From Microbacterium saperdae (GTDB taxonomy: Bacteria > Actinomycetota > Actinomycetes > Actinomycetales > Microbacteriaceae), in NCBI RefSeq assembly GCF_006716345.1, contig NZ_VFOX01000002.1, positions 1,054,001 to 1,118,000 on the forward strand: 64,000 bases of DNA. The letters are read 5' to 3'. Every line of letters begins with the position of its first letter. Positions within the stretch are counted from its first letter, which is position 1. The notes below the pieces were generated by a model. That model ran no database searches, was not told the DNA's origin, and was given only the letters and a program-made list of their open reading frames with translations. Positions 1 to 8,718 of this stretch are shown in pieces. A program made the position numbers and the translations under genes.

Positions 1-432
1 GATCGCGGCGATCACGCCGGGAACCGCGTACGGTGCGAAGAACGCGAGACGGAAGAACTTCTTGCCCTTGAGCACGGGGGAGTCCAGGAGCAGGGCGAAC
101 AGCAGCGCGAGGCCGAGCATCACCGGCACCTGGATGACGCCGAACAGCAGCACGCGGCCCACGGACTCCCAGAACGGGGCATTGGCGAACACGTTGGCGT
201 ACTGGGTGAGTCCGCCGAACACCTGCTGCGGCTGACCGTATGTGCCCTCGCGCTCGACGACGAGCAACGACTGGTAGATCGCGTACCCGATCGGGATCAG
301 GTAGAAGAGCAGGAAGAGGACGCCGAACGGGCCCGCGAAGAACGTGATCGCTCCCTTGTGCGGGGTGAATCGACGACCCGGTTGCTTTCGCCCCCTCCCT
401 GACTCGGTGACGAGCAGCTGTGTGGCGGTCAT
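1..432 (-). CDS. Sugar ABC transporter permease, MalF-like (partial, C-terminus outside window)
   Basis: The first 144 codons of an inner-membrane permease of a carbohydrate (CUT1-type) ABC importer. The N-terminus is a short basic cytoplasmic tail (GRGRKQPGRRF), followed by a first membrane segment (FFAGPFGVLFLLFYLIPIGYA) and a periplasmic-side loop with the typical FGGLTQYANVFANAPFW stretch that precedes the second membrane segment. The conserved EAA loop lies beyond the window edge. The start ATG at 432 overlaps the stop of the GH42 gene (ATGA), so the two are translationally coupled and share the promoter at about 2511. The context suggests uptake of galactosides or galactose-containing oligosaccharides for the adjacent beta-galactosidase; the substrate is inferred. 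Confidence 0.85.
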   Translation of the reverse strand, partial: MTATQLLVTESGRGRKQPGRRFTPHKGAITFFAGPFGVLFLLFYLIPIGYAIYQSLLVVEREGTYGQPQQVFGGLTQYANVFANAPFWESVGRVLLFGVIQVPVMLGLALLFALLLDSPVLKGKKFFRLAFFAPYAVPGVIAAI

Positions 433-2444
433 GCGATCGACTCCTCTCGAATGATGCGCACGGCTCCGGCGGGCACGACGACGTGCCCCCCTGCCGCGGT
501 CTCGGTGACCAGGTCGAGGCCGGTGGCTTCGACGGTCACCTCCGCGGCGCCGTGGTTGACGATGAACAGGTAGGAACGGTCGGCGCTCCGGCGGCGCACG
601 AGCTCGAGCGTGCCGAGAGCGCCGATGACGGATGCCGGGGGTGCGAGGTCGACCTCGGCGGCGATGCGCGCCATCAGGTCGCGGTAGGCGTCGGCGGTCG
701 GGAGGGTGGCGAGGTACCAGGCAGTGCCTTCGCCCCAGGTGTTCCTGGTGATCGCGGGGGAGCCGTCGGCGGCACCTCCGTCGAACGAGGCGACGACCTC
801 GGCGGTGGTCACGCGTCCGCGCTCCGACCACAGTCGCGCATCGGATCCGTCGCTCAGGTGCACGGTGGTCTCGGCGGCCACGGGGGCGAACTCCTCGATG
901 CGCACGCCGAGGGCGTCGCGGAAGGGGCCGGTGTAGCCGCCCGTGTAGATGCGATCCTGCTCGTCGACCGTGCCGCTGGAGAACGTGATCAGCGCCGTAC
1001 CTCCGCTCGCGATCCAGTCGGTGATCACGGCGGCGTCCTGGGTGCGCACGAGGTGCAGGCCGGGCACGACCACCAGTCGGTAGCCGTCGAGGTCGCTGCC
1101 CGGGCGGACGACGTCGACCGTGATGCCGAGGTCGTGCAGCGCCTTGTACGCGGCGTGCATCTGATCCAGGTAGGCGATCGCGTGGCTGGGGCGGGCATCG
1201 GCATCGGCGGCCCACCAGGATTCCCAGGAGAAGACGATCGCGGCGTGAGCCTCGACCCGCGAGCCGGCCACCTCCGACAGTCGTCCGAGCGTGGCGCCGA
1301 GCGCTGAGACCTCACGCCAGACGGCGGTATCGGTGCCGGCATGCGGGAGCATCGCGGAGTGGAACTTCTCGCTGCCCTGCACCGAGGCGCGCCACTGGAA
1401 GAAGCAGATGCCGTCCGCTCCGCGGGCGACGTGGGTGAGCGAGTTGCGCAGCAGCTCGCCGTCACCCTTGGGGAGGTTGAGCGGCTGCCAGTTCACGGCG
1501 CCCGTGGAGTGCTCCATGAGCAACCACGGTGCGCCCTGGGCGAGACCGCGGGTGAGATCGGCGTTGAAGGCGAGCTCGGAGGTGGGGTCGGCGAGGCGGT
1601 GGTCGAGGTAGTGGTCGTTCGCCACGATGTCCATGTCATCGGCCCACGACCAGTAGTCGAGGTTCTCGATGTGCGTGGTGACCATGAAGTTGGTGGTGAT
1701 CGGACGGGGGCTGAGCGGGCGGATGACCTCGGCCTCGGCCCGGTAGTAGTCGATCAGCTGGTCCGAGCTGAAGCGGTGGAAGTCGAGGGTCTGCCCGGGG
1801 TTGCGCAGCGACAGCGTGGCGCGGGGCGGGAGGATCTCGGCCCATTCGCGGTAGGTCTGACTCCAGAAGGAGGTGCCCCACGCCGTATTGAGGGCGTCGA
1901 TGTCCTGGTACCGCTCGCGCAACCAGAGGCGGAAAGCCTCGGCGCTCTCGTCGCAGTAGCAGAGGGCGTTGTGGCATCCGAGCTCGTTCGACACATGCCA
2001 CAGCTCCACGGCGGGGTGCTCTCCGTAGCGGCGTGCCACCTGCTCGACCAATGCGAGCGCCGCGGTGCGGAAGATCGCTGAGCTGGGACAGAATGCCTGA
2101 CGTCCTCCGGGGTAGCGTCGTGTGCCGTCCTCGACCATCGGCAGGATCTCGGGATGCGCCGTGGTCAGCCAGGCCGGGGGAGAGGCGGTGCCGGTGCCGA
2201 GGTTGACCCGGATTCCGGCGGCATGCAGTCGCGCGACGATGTCGTCGAGACGCGCGAAGTCGTACTCACCCGCGCGGGGCTCGATGTGCGCCCAGCCGAA
2301 GATGTTGATCGCCACGAGGTCGACGCCGATCTCCCGCATCAGAGCGATGTCCTCGTCCCACACCTCGGGAGTCCACTGCTCCGGGTTGTAGTCGCAGCCG
2401 AAGGCGATGCCGTCGTGGGTGAAGGGCCGTGCGGGGGTGATCAT
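429..2444 (-). CDS. Beta-galactosidase, glycoside hydrolase family 42
   Basis: 671-residue cytoplasmic GH42 enzyme that hydrolyses terminal beta-D-galactosides. The N-terminal TIM barrel begins with FGCDYNPEQWTPEVWDEDI, which is diagnostic for GH42. The acid/base Glu lies in LWHVSNELGCHN, next to the metal-site region CYCDESAEAF, and the nucleophile Glu is probable in WLLMEHSTGAVNW. The middle domain is trimerisation-like (VVVPGLHLV) and a short beta C-terminal domain follows. I chose the ATG at 2444 because a GAGGAG ribosome site precedes it; the reading frame is open for 28 more codons upstream but that stretch is operator DNA. It is the first gene of an operon with the downstream ABC permease and is probably repressed by the divergent LacI protein. 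Confidence 0.93.
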   Translation of the reverse strand: MITPARPFTHDGIAFGCDYNPEQWTPEVWDEDIALMREIGVDLVAINIFGWAHIEPRAGEYDFARLDDIVARLHAAGIRVNLGTGTASPPAWLTTAHPEILPMVEDGTRRYPGGRQAFCPSSAIFRTAALALVEQVARRYGEHPAVELWHVSNELGCHNALCYCDESAEAFRLWLRERYQDIDALNTAWGTSFWSQTYREWAEILPPRATLSLRNPGQTLDFHRFSSDQLIDYYRAEAEVIRPLSPRPITTNFMVTTHIENLDYWSWADDMDIVANDHYLDHRLADPTSELAFNADLTRGLAQGAPWLLMEHSTGAVNWQPLNLPKGDGELLRNSLTHVARGADGICFFQWRASVQGSEKFHSAMLPHAGTDTAVWREVSALGATLGRLSEVAGSRVEAHAAIVFSWESWWAADADARPSHAIAYLDQMHAAYKALHDLGITVDVVRPGSDLDGYRLVVVPGLHLVRTQDAAVITDWIASGGTALITFSSGTVDEQDRIYTGGYTGPFRDALGVRIEEFAPVAAETTVHLSDGSDARLWSERGRVTTAEVVASFDGGAADGSPAITRNTWGEGTAWYLATLPTADAYRDLMARIAAEVDLAPPASVIGALGTLELVRRRSADRSYLFIVNHGAAEVTVEATGLDLVTETAAGGHVVVPAGAVRIIREESIA

Positions 2445-2457
2445 GCGCTCCTCGGAT

Positions 2458-2576
2458 CTGTGAACGTGCACAGTCCGAAGCGCTAATTCTCGGCGCTGAG
2501 ATTCTGTGAACGTGTACAGAGTAAACATCCCGACTCTGCGGTGTCAACAACAACCCCCATCTGTGTGCGTGCACAT
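2458..2576. promoter_or_regulatory. Divergent promoter region with three LacI-type operators
   Basis: Three copies of TGTGNNCGTGYACA lie at 2459-2472 (TGTGAACGTGCACA), 2505-2518 (core of the 18-bp TCTGTGAACGTGTACAGA at 2503-2520) and 2562-2575 (TGTGTGCGTGCACA). All have the central CG typical of LacI-family operators. On the minus strand TTGACA (2547-2542), an 18-bp spacer and TACTCT (2523-2518) form a good promoter for the GH42 operon; the middle operator covers its -10 and start point. On the plus strand TACGAT (2576-2581) sits 7 nt before the regulator's ATG, and the third operator abuts it. This predicts repression of the operon and autoregulation of the repressor. Confidence 0.75.
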
Positions 2577-2588
2577 ACGATGGGTCCG

Positions 2589-3605
2589 ATGAGCAACGAG
2601 CGGAGGCACCGGGCGACGGTCAAGGATGTCGCGACCGAAGCCGGAGTGTCCCGGGGCACGGTGAGCCGGGTCCTCAACGGCCAGCCCTATGTGTCGAGCG
2701 AGGCGCGCGCGGCGATCGAGGCCGCCATCGCGAAGGTCGGATTCGTGCCGAACCGGGCGGCCAGAAGCCTCGTGATGCAGCGCACGCAGGCCATCGGCCT
2801 GATCGTGCACGAGCCGCACTCCCTCTTCATCGAGGACCCGAACATCGGGGCGATCCTGCTGGGCGCCAATGCGGCGCTGTCCGAGGCCGACTACCAGCTG
2901 TCGTTCCTGATCGCGGATTCAGCCCGAGACATCGAACGCCTCGCCCGCTATCTCACCGGAGGTCTGATCGACGGGGTCATCGTCGTCTCCGCCCGGGAGG
3001 GGGATCCGATCACGAAGGCGATCGCACAGCTCGACCTCCCCGCGACATTCGTCGGGCATCCGCACGACATCGGCGACGCGGCCTATGTCGCGATCGACAA
3101 TCGCGGAGCCGCGCGTGAGATCACGCGCCGTCTGGCGGCGACAGGGCGGCAGCGCATCGGCATGATCGCGGCTGCGCTGGATCGCGACTCCGGGGCCGAT
3201 CGCCTGGCCGGATTCGTCGACGCCCGCGGCAACGACTTCGATCCGCGTCTCGTCCAGCGCGTCCCGCTGTACTCCTATGCCGACGGACAGGCGGGCATGC
3301 GTGCGCTGCTGGAGACGTGTCCCGACATCGACGGGGTGTTCGCCGCGAGCGACGCGGTCGCGGCGGGGGCGATGGATGTGCTGCAGGCGGCGGGGAAGAG
3401 CATCCCGCAGGACGTCGGCGTGGTCGGCTTCGACGACAGCTCGTGGGCGCTGCGGTGCGATCCTCCGCTGTCGACCATGAGGCAGTCGGCGAACGAACTG
3501 GGCCGTGCCGCCGCCGAGTCGGTGCTGGCGCAACTGCGCGGCGAGAAGCCGTCGACGGAGAGCCGGATTCTCGAGTGCACCGTGGTGTGGCGCGAGTCCG
3601 CCTGA
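2589..3605 (+). CDS. LacI-family transcriptional regulator (galactoside operon)
   Basis: 338-residue LacI/GalR repressor. The helix-turn-helix is at the N-terminus (TVKDVATEAGVSRGTVSRVLNG), followed by the hinge region (PNRAARSLVMQRTQAIGLIVHE) and a periplasmic-binding-protein-like effector domain (GVFAASDAVAAGAMDVLQAAG; VGVVGFDDSSWA). It is divergent from the GH42/permease operon and flanked by three matching operators, so it most likely senses a galactoside-derived sugar and represses the operon and itself. Start: no ribosome site precedes ATG 2589, but a TACGAT -10 box ends 7 nt before it, suggesting a leaderless mRNA. ATG 2580 and GTG 2541 are in frame but less likely. Confidence 0.9.
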   Translation: MSNERRHRATVKDVATEAGVSRGTVSRVLNGQPYVSSEARAAIEAAIAKVGFVPNRAARSLVMQRTQAIGLIVHEPHSLFIEDPNIGAILLGANAALSEADYQLSFLIADSARDIERLARYLTGGLIDGVIVVSAREGDPITKAIAQLDLPATFVGHPHDIGDAAYVAIDNRGAAREITRRLAATGRQRIGMIAAALDRDSGADRLAGFVDARGNDFDPRLVQRVPLYSYADGQAGMRALLETCPDIDGVFAASDAVAAGAMDVLQAAGKSIPQDVGVVGFDDSSWALRCDPPLSTMRQSANELGRAAAESVLAQLRGEKPSTESRILECTVVWRESA

Positions 3606-3631
3606 GGGGTGCGCAGAGCACACCCCGCCAG

Positions 3632-3643
3632 TACCCTGGGGGC
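3632..3643 (+). promoter_or_regulatory. Probable leaderless promoter -10 element
   Basis: TACCCT (3632-3637) is followed by exactly six bases and then the ATG of the lipoprotein gene. No ribosome-binding sequence fits between them. The same spacing recurs at other genes in this window. No convincing -35 box is visible. Confidence 0.4.
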
Positions 3644-4375
3644 ATGACTTCCCCGCTGCGTGTCCTCACCTCTGTCGCCGGCGTCTTCGCCGCGGCGCTG
3701 CTCGTCGCCGGCTGCACGGCCGGTCCCGGCTCCCAGACACCGACGAGCTCGCCGGCGCCGAGCGCCGACAGCAATGATGACGCGAATGACATCGAGGGAA
3801 CGATGCTCGACGACGGCCGTATGTTCGCGGTCATCACGTGGGGGTCGTCGACCTGCGTGCCGGTCGTCGGTGACGTGACCGGATCCGGCCAGAACGTGAC
3901 CGTGACACTGGTCGAGCCGGAGGCGACAGACGGCGCGGAGAAGGCGTGCACCGCCGACATGGCCCCGCGGGCGAGCGTGGGAGCGCTGCCCGAGGGCATC
4001 GACCCGACCGCAGATGTCACGCTGCAGGTGACCTACGGCGACATCGTCGAGGACGTCGATCTCGACGGCAACGCGGCCTTCGCGGGCAAGCCGGGCACGT
4101 CGACCGAGTACACGCCTTCCGCCGGCTGGTTCGACGACAGCAGCCTCGTGCTGCTGACCTGGGGCTCGTCGTCGTGCGCGCCGGTCGTCGAGTCGCTGGA
4201 AGGTTCGGGCAGCTCCGGCACGGTGACCTTCGTGACCGATGAGAACCAGGTGTGCACCATGGACATGGCTCCTCGGGCCACGATCGTCAGCTTCGGCGAT
4301 GACGAGATCGACGAGGACGGCTTCACGCTCACGCTCGTCGGCGGCGGACTCGAAGGCGACGTCAAGGTCAGCTGA
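3644..4375 (+). CDS. Secreted lipoprotein with a duplicated Cys-pair domain, unknown function
   Basis: 243 residues. A signal peptide ends in the lipobox LLVAGC with lipid-anchoring Cys24, so the protein is exported and membrane-anchored. A Ser/Pro/Thr-rich linker (25-50) is followed by two copies of one module: residues about 54-110 (ITWGSSTCVPVV ... CTADMAPRA) and about 161-212 (LTWGSSSCAPVV ... CTMDMAPRA). Each copy has two cysteines (71/102 and 178/204) that could form a disulfide within the repeat. I recognise no catalytic motif. It stands alone on the plus strand between the LacI gene and the convergent lipid kinase. A binding or envelope-stress role would be a guess. Confidence 0.85.
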   Translation: MTSPLRVLTSVAGVFAAALLVAGCTAGPGSQTPTSSPAPSADSNDDANDIEGTMLDDGRMFAVITWGSSTCVPVVGDVTGSGQNVTVTLVEPEATDGAEKACTADMAPRASVGALPEGIDPTADVTLQVTYGDIVEDVDLDGNAAFAGKPGTSTEYTPSAGWFDDSSLVLLTWGSSSCAPVVESLEGSGSSGTVTFVTDENQVCTMDMAPRATIVSFGDDEIDEDGFTLTLVGGGLEGDVKVS

Positions 4376-4390
4376 CCCGCAGGGGGCGCC

Positions 4391-5389
4391 TCAGAACGAG
4401 ATGATCCGGTGGCCGGGAGGCAGGGCCAGCAGCAGCGAGCCGGGATCGACGCGGCAGGTGATGCGGACGGCTTCGCCGAACTCATCGCCGTCGAGTTCGA
4501 TCGGGATCGGCGTCGATGCCGCGGCTTCGGCGGCGAGACCGCGGAAGTAGTGCACCGACGCGTCCTTCCCGCGGCGTTCCAGCACGCGGCGTCCGGCGCG
4601 GAACCGGCGCAGTACCGAGTTGTCCCACCAGATCTTGCGCCACACTCCGAGCCAGCCGAGCATTCCGGTCGGCTGGATCACCGCGACGTCGAGCGTGCCG
4701 TCCGTGATCGACGCGTCGGGGATCAGCGCGATGCCCGCCGGGAGCGTGCCGCAGTTCGCGAACAGGATGCTGTGCACCTTCGTGGTGTGCAGGCGTCCTT
4801 CGTCGATCTGGTACACCGCGCGGAAGGGCTTCGCGCCGGCGAGTGACCGCGCGGCGCCGTCGACGTAGGCGATCCAGCCGACGGACTTCTTCAGGTCCGA
4901 TCGCGTGTTGGCGATCATGTCGGCGTCCAGCCCGATGCCGGCCAGCACCACGAAGGCGTGCTCGGACTCGCTGCCGTCCGCACGCGTGAACCGTGCCCAG
5001 CCGATGTCGATGGGAAGTCGGTGGTCCCCGAGCGCGGCGCGGATCATCTCCGCGGGGTCGGCGAGGGGCAGGCCGAGGTTGCGGGCGAGGAGATTGCCCG
5101 TGCCGCTGGGCAGGATCGCCAGGGGCACCCCGGTGTTCGCGATGGCTTCGGACACCGCGCGCACCGTGCCGTCGCCCCCGGCGACCAGCACGACATCCAC
5201 GCCCCGCGCGAGTGCCTCGGCGGTGGCCGCCTGTCCGGCATCCTCGATCGTGGTCGTGTAGAACGCGGGATGCTCCCACCCGGCCTCGCGGCTCAGATCC
5301 CGTACGGTCGCGCGCAGGTGCTTCTCGTCGACCTTGATGGGGTTGTAGACGAGCGCCGCCTGGCGTCGAGCGGAAGCGCGCTTCGTCAT
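4391..5389 (-). CDS. Diacylglycerol kinase-family lipid kinase
   Basis: 332-residue DAGK/sphingosine-kinase-family protein (DgkB/YegS-like). Visible motifs are the nucleotide-binding VVLVAGGDGTVR (residues 67-77, GGDGT core) and LAILPSGTGNLLARNLGLP (90-108), followed by the conserved DIGWA strand. The C-terminal beta-sandwich holds the FANCGTLPAGIALIPDASITDGTLDVAVI stretch typical of the family. Members phosphorylate diacylglycerol or related lipids at the membrane face and return it to phospholipid synthesis. It is monocistronic and convergent with the lipoprotein gene. The lipid substrate cannot be read from the sequence. Confidence 0.9.
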   Translation of the reverse strand: MTKRASARRQAALVYNPIKVDEKHLRATVRDLSREAGWEHPAFYTTTIEDAGQAATAEALARGVDVVLVAGGDGTVRAVSEAIANTGVPLAILPSGTGNLLARNLGLPLADPAEMIRAALGDHRLPIDIGWARFTRADGSESEHAFVVLAGIGLDADMIANTRSDLKKSVGWIAYVDGAARSLAGAKPFRAVYQIDEGRLHTTKVHSILFANCGTLPAGIALIPDASITDGTLDVAVIQPTGMLGWLGVWRKIWWDNSVLRRFRAGRRVLERRGKDASVHYFRGLAAEAAASTPIPIELDGDEFGEAVRITCRVDPGSLLLALPPGHRIISF

Positions 5390-5459
5390 GGCGCTACTCT
5401 AAACCCGCACCCGGTCCCCACCGTTCACGGTCGGCCGGGCGCGGCACGAGGAGAGGCAG

Positions 5460-5999
5460 ATGGACGAGGGAACACCGCACGCAGCCGCTGATCAGGGGCG
5501 CGCGCTGCTCTCGACGATGATCGCCGACGAGCCGCAGCGGCTCCGACGCCGCAGCATCTCGCTCGGCGTGCCGGTGGACGATGCCGATGACGCGGCGCAG
5601 ACGGCGCTGATGCGGGCCTGGCGCTCGATCGAGCACCTGGAGATGCCGGAGCCGGGGCGCCTCTGCTCGTGGCTCGACGCGATCGCGCGCAACGTCGCCA
5701 TCGACCTCGCCCGCCATCGGGCGCGCCACCCGGAGTCCGCCTTGAACGATGCTCTGCCCGATCAGGAGAATGTGGCGGGCGCCGTCGAGATCAGAGTGCT
5801 GCTCGACGGAGCCCTGTCGGCTCTGCGTGCCCTGCCGGATTCGCTGCGGACTCCTCTGCTGCTGACCGTGGTGGAGGGATTGTCGACGGCCGAGGTCGCA
5901 GATCGGCTCGGCATCGAACCCGCGGCCGCCCGGCAGCGGATCTCCCGTGCCCGCAAGGCGATGGGCGCATGCCGGAAGTCGGGGATGGGCGAGGACTGA
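5460..5999 (+). CDS. Small ECF-type RNA polymerase sigma factor
   Basis: 179 residues with the two-domain sigma-70 layout. Region 2 runs from about residue 25 to 85 (DDAADAAQTALMRAWRSIEHL ... WLDAIARNVAIDLARHRAR). Region 4 runs from about 115 to 170 (ALRALPDSLRTPLLLTVVEGLSTAEVADRLGIEPAAARQRISRARKAM). A GAGGAGAGG ribosome site precedes ATG 5460. No anti-sigma gene is adjacent. The only near neighbour is the convergent NTF2-like gene, whose own promoter instead matches the ECF41 consensus. The regulon of this sigma factor is unknown. Confidence 0.88.
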   Translation: MDEGTPHAAADQGRALLSTMIADEPQRLRRRSISLGVPVDDADDAAQTALMRAWRSIEHLEMPEPGRLCSWLDAIARNVAIDLARHRARHPESALNDALPDQENVAGAVEIRVLLDGALSALRALPDSLRTPLLLTVVEGLSTAEVADRLGIEPAAARQRISRARKAMGACRKSGMGED

Positions 6000-6000
6000 G

Positions 6001-6026
6001 GGAGACCGGCCGGCGCGCCGGCCTCC
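6001..6026. terminator. GC-rich hairpin between convergent genes
   Basis: A perfect 16-bp palindrome GGCCGGCGCGCCGGCC (6008-6023), with outer GGAG/CTCC pairs, lies between the stop codons of the sigma factor and the convergent NTF2-like gene. There is no T-tract, so intrinsic termination is uncertain. Confidence 0.45.
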
Positions 6027-6033
6027 CTGTGCG

Positions 6034-6414
6034 TCACGCGGTGCCGAAGGGGTTGTCGATCGCGTAGCGCCATCCATGCGTCTCGTCATGCACGGCCACG
6101 TCGGCGGTCGTGCCCGCGAGAGCGATCGGCGACCCGTCGGGAGCCGCGCCCTCGATCGTCCAGTCGGCGACGGCGAGGCCCACGCCGTCGCTCTCGAACA
6201 CGTGCCGGACCGTCATCACGATCGGCAGGTTCAGACCGAGGAACTGCTCCAGCGCCCCGCGCACGGCGTCCTCGCCGGTGACAGGCTGACCGGGGGCAGG
6301 GACGAAGACGACGTCGGGGGCGTTCAGCGCCATCAGTCCGTCGAGGTCACGGGCGTTGAATCGGTCCGCGAAAGCCAGGTTGAGCTGATCCAGGGAGGTG
6401 ACCGGAGTGCTCAT
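6034..6414 (-). CDS. NTF2-like (SnoaL-type) protein, predicted ECF41 target
   Basis: 126 residues with an NTF2/SnoaL-like alpha+beta cone fold: FADRFNARDLDGLMALNAPDVVFVPAPGQPVTGEDAVRGALEQFL and a closing WRYAIDNPFG strand. Such proteins are small enzymes or ligand-binding modules acting on hydrophobic substrates; the substrate here is unknown. ATG 6414 has a strong AAAGGAAA ribosome site. The frame is open 13 codons further upstream. Its promoter (TGTCACA, 15 bp, CGTC) is an exact ECF41-type site, linking it to the ECF41 sigma factor encoded about 39 kb away at 44911-45807. Confidence 0.82.
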   Translation of the reverse strand: MSTPVTSLDQLNLAFADRFNARDLDGLMALNAPDVVFVPAPGQPVTGEDAVRGALEQFLGLNLPIVMTVRHVFESDGVGLAVADWTIEGAAPDGSPIALAGTTADVAVHDETHGWRYAIDNPFGTA

Positions 6415-6463
6415 GTGTTTCCTTTCAGGAGGGGCCGGCCGGATGGCGACCACTGTGGAGAAA

Positions 6464-6489
6464 GACGTCGCCGCGACGAAGGTGTGACA
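6464..6489 (-). promoter_or_regulatory. ECF41-type promoter upstream of NTF2-like gene
   Basis: On the minus strand TGTCACA (6489-6483), a 15-bp spacer and CGTC (6467-6464) match the promoter pattern reported for ECF41 sigma factors. The start codon of the target lies about 50 bp downstream, with a good ribosome site. The same motif pair occurs in front of the ECF41 sigma gene and the epimerase gene further right. Confidence 0.65.
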
Positions 6490-6540
6490 TCGCAGCAGTC
6501 GGGGCTTCCCGCGCCGGGGATCCGCCTCAGGCTGGCACCG

Positions 6541-6552
6541 TAGAATCGATGG
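6541..6552 (+). promoter_or_regulatory. Probable leaderless promoter of serS
   Basis: TAGAAT (6541-6546) is a near-consensus -10 box followed by six bases and then the serS ATG. No ribosome site is present in the gap, so the mRNA would start at or next to the start codon. Confidence 0.5.
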
Positions 6553-7857
6553 ATGATCGACCTCGCACTCCTCCGCGAAAATCCGGAGATCGTCCGCCGT
6601 TCACAGGCAGCCCGCGGCAATGACCAGGGCTCCGTCGACGTCGCACTCGAGGCCGATCGATCGCGCCGCGCGGCGCTCGCCGCGTTCGAGGAGTTGCGGG
6701 CCGAGCAGAACGCCTTCGGCAAGCAGGTCGCCAAGGCTCCGAAAGAGGAGAAGGCCGCGCTCGTCGCGCAGGTGAAGGACCTCGCTGAGCGCGTCAAGCT
6801 CGCGCAGCAGGCGGCCGGAGCAGCAGCGGATGCGGCGGCGGCGGCGCTGGGTCGCATCGAGAACGTCGTCATCGACGGCGTCCCTGCGGGCGGTGAGGCG
6901 GACTTCGTCGAGCTGCGCCGCGTCGGCGAGGTGCCGGCATTCGACTTCGAGCCCCGCGATCACCTCGAGCTGGGTGAGCTCCTCGGAGCGATCGACATGG
7001 AGCGCGGTGCGAAGGTCTCCGGCGCCCGCTTCTACTTCCTCCGCGGCATCGGAGCGCGTCTCGAGATCGCCCTGATGAACCTCGCGCTCGACAAGGCGCT
7101 GCAGAACGGTTTCGTCCCGCTGATCACCCCCACGCTCGTGCGCCCGGAGATCATGCAGGGGACCGGTTTCCTCGGCGAGCATGCCGATGAGGTCTATCAC
7201 CTCGACAAGGACGACGACCTGTATCTGGTCGGTACCAGCGAGGTCGCCCTCGCCGGCTACCACAAGGACGAGATCGTCGATCTGTCGGAGGGCGCGCTGC
7301 GCTACGCCGGCTGGTCGACCTGTTACCGCCGCGAAGCGGGATCGCACGGCAAGGACACCCGCGGCATCATCCGTGTGCACCAGTTCAACAAGCTGGAGAT
7401 GTTCGTCTACATCGATCCCGCTGACGCCGAGGCCGAGCACCTGCGCCTCGTCGCACTGCAGGAGGAGATGCTGACCTCGCTCGGGCTCGCCTACCGTGTG
7501 ATCGACGTGGCCGCGGGTGACCTGGGATCGAGCGCCGCCCGCAAGTACGACATCGAGGCGTGGGTTCCGACCCAGGGCGCGTTCCGCGAGCTCACCTCGA
7601 CCTCCAACTGCACGACCTACCAGGCGCGCCGTCTCGATGTGCGGCACCGCCCGGCGGTCGATGAGGGGCAGCAGGCCAAGACGCAGCCGGTCGCCACGCT
7701 GAACGGCACGTTGGCGACCACACGCTGGATCGTCGCTCTGCTCGAGACGCATCAGCAGGCCGACGGTTCGGTGCGGGTTCCCGAGGTGCTACGCCCGTAC
7801 CTGGGCGGACTCGAAGTGATCGAACCGACGCGTCGACCGGCGCAGGGGTCCAGATGA
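6553..7857 (+). CDS. serS: Seryl-tRNA synthetase
   Basis: 434 residues, full length for bacterial SerRS. The enzyme charges tRNA-Ser with serine using ATP. The N-terminal tRNA-binding coiled coil (about residues 27-100, rich in Glu/Lys/Ala) is followed by the class II catalytic core: motif 2 region [22 protein letters not shown], active-site [13 protein letters not shown], and motif 3 ending in [15 protein letters not shown]. The stop overlaps the next gene's ATG (ATGA). The tRNA-Ser(UGA) gene lies immediately beyond that partner, so synthetase and substrate tRNA are physically linked. The start has leaderless geometry. Confidence 0.98.
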   Translation: MIDLALLRENPEIVRRSQAARGNDQGSVDVALEADRSRRAALAAFEELRAEQNAFGKQVAKAPKEEKAALVAQVKDLAERVKLAQQAAGAAADAAAAALGRIENVVIDGVPAGGEADFVELRRVGEVPAFDFEPRDHLELGELLGAIDMERGAKVSGARFYFLRGIGARLEIALMNLALDKALQNGFVPLITPTLVRPEIMQGTGFLGEHADEVYHLDKDDDLYLVGTSEVALAGYHKDEIVDLSEGALRYAGWSTCYRREAGSHGKDTRGIIRVHQFNKLEMFVYIDPADAEAEHLRLVALQEEMLTSLGLAYRVIDVAAGDLGSSAARKYDIEAWVPTQGAFRELTSTSNCTTYQARRLDVRHRPAVDEGQQAKTQPVATLNGTLATTRWIVALLETHQQADGSVRVPEVLRPYLGGLEVIEPTRRPAQGSR

Positions 7858-8675
7858 CTGCCCCCTGGCTGGTCGGGCTCGACGTCGACGGCACGATCCT
7901 GCTGCAGGACGAGACGATGAGCCCCGGCGTACCCGAGGCGGTCGCCCGCGTCCGCGATGCCGGCCACGAGGTGACCATCGCCACGGGGCGCAGCTGGATG
8001 GCGACCCGACGCTACGTCGAGGAGCTCGGCCTCACGGCGGAGTACGTGGTGTGCTCCAACGGCGCCGTCACCATGCGGCGGGTGGGTGACGACTGGGAGC
8101 GCTGGAACGTCGAGACCTTCGACCCGACTCCGGTGCTCGCCCTGCTGCGCGATCGCCTCCCCGAAGCCCGGTACATGGTCGAACTCGCCTCCGGGCAGCG
8201 GTTGTACACCGAGCAGCTCGACGACTGGACGCTCGACGGTGGCCGTCGTGTGAGCTTCGACGAGCTGGCCGCCGAGCCGGTCTCGCGCGTCGTGGTCGTC
8301 TCGCCCGGGCACGACGAGGAGGACTTCCACCGCTTGGTGGCGGATGCCGGACTCAACGAGGTCTCGTATGCGATCGGCTGGACCGCGTGGCTCGACATCG
8401 CCCCGCAGGGGGTCGACAAGGGCACGGCGCTGGAGCAGGTGCGGGTCGAGCTCGGCCTGGCGGAGGACCGGGTCCTGGTCGCGGGAGACGGGCGCAACGA
8501 CATCGGGATGTTCGGCTGGGCGCGGGCGCTCGGAGGGCGCGCAGTGGCGATGGGGCAGGCACCCGACGTGGTGAAGGACGCGGCGACGGAAGTCACCGGC
8601 GACGTCGCCGACGGGGGCCTCGCCGTGGCGCTGGACACGCTTCCAGCACGCGCTCAGGTGAGCGCGGGAGAATAG
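7854..8675 (+). CDS. HAD-superfamily hydrolase, Cof-type
   Basis: 273-residue HAD phosphatase of the Cof (type IIB) subfamily. Motif I is GLDVDGTIL with nucleophile Asp10 and acid Asp12. Motif II is TIATGRSW. Motif III/IV is DKGTALEQV ... [14 protein letters not shown], holding the Mg2+-binding aspartates. A cap domain sits between motifs II and III. Typical substrates are sugar phosphates, FMN/PLP or other small phosphoesters; this one is unknown. Translation is coupled to serS by a 4-bp overlap. Confidence 0.92.
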   Translation: MTAPWLVGLDVDGTILLQDETMSPGVPEAVARVRDAGHEVTIATGRSWMATRRYVEELGLTAEYVVCSNGAVTMRRVGDDWERWNVETFDPTPVLALLRDRLPEARYMVELASGQRLYTEQLDDWTLDGGRRVSFDELAAEPVSRVVVVSPGHDEEDFHRLVADAGLNEVSYAIGWTAWLDIAPQGVDKGTALEQVRVELGLAEDRVLVAGDGRNDIGMFGWARALGGRAVAMGQAPDVVKDAATEVTGDVADGGLAVALDTLPARAQVSAGE

Positions 8676-8718
8676 AACTCGGCTAGACTCACGCCTTGTC
8701 GACAGATGCGTCTGTCGA

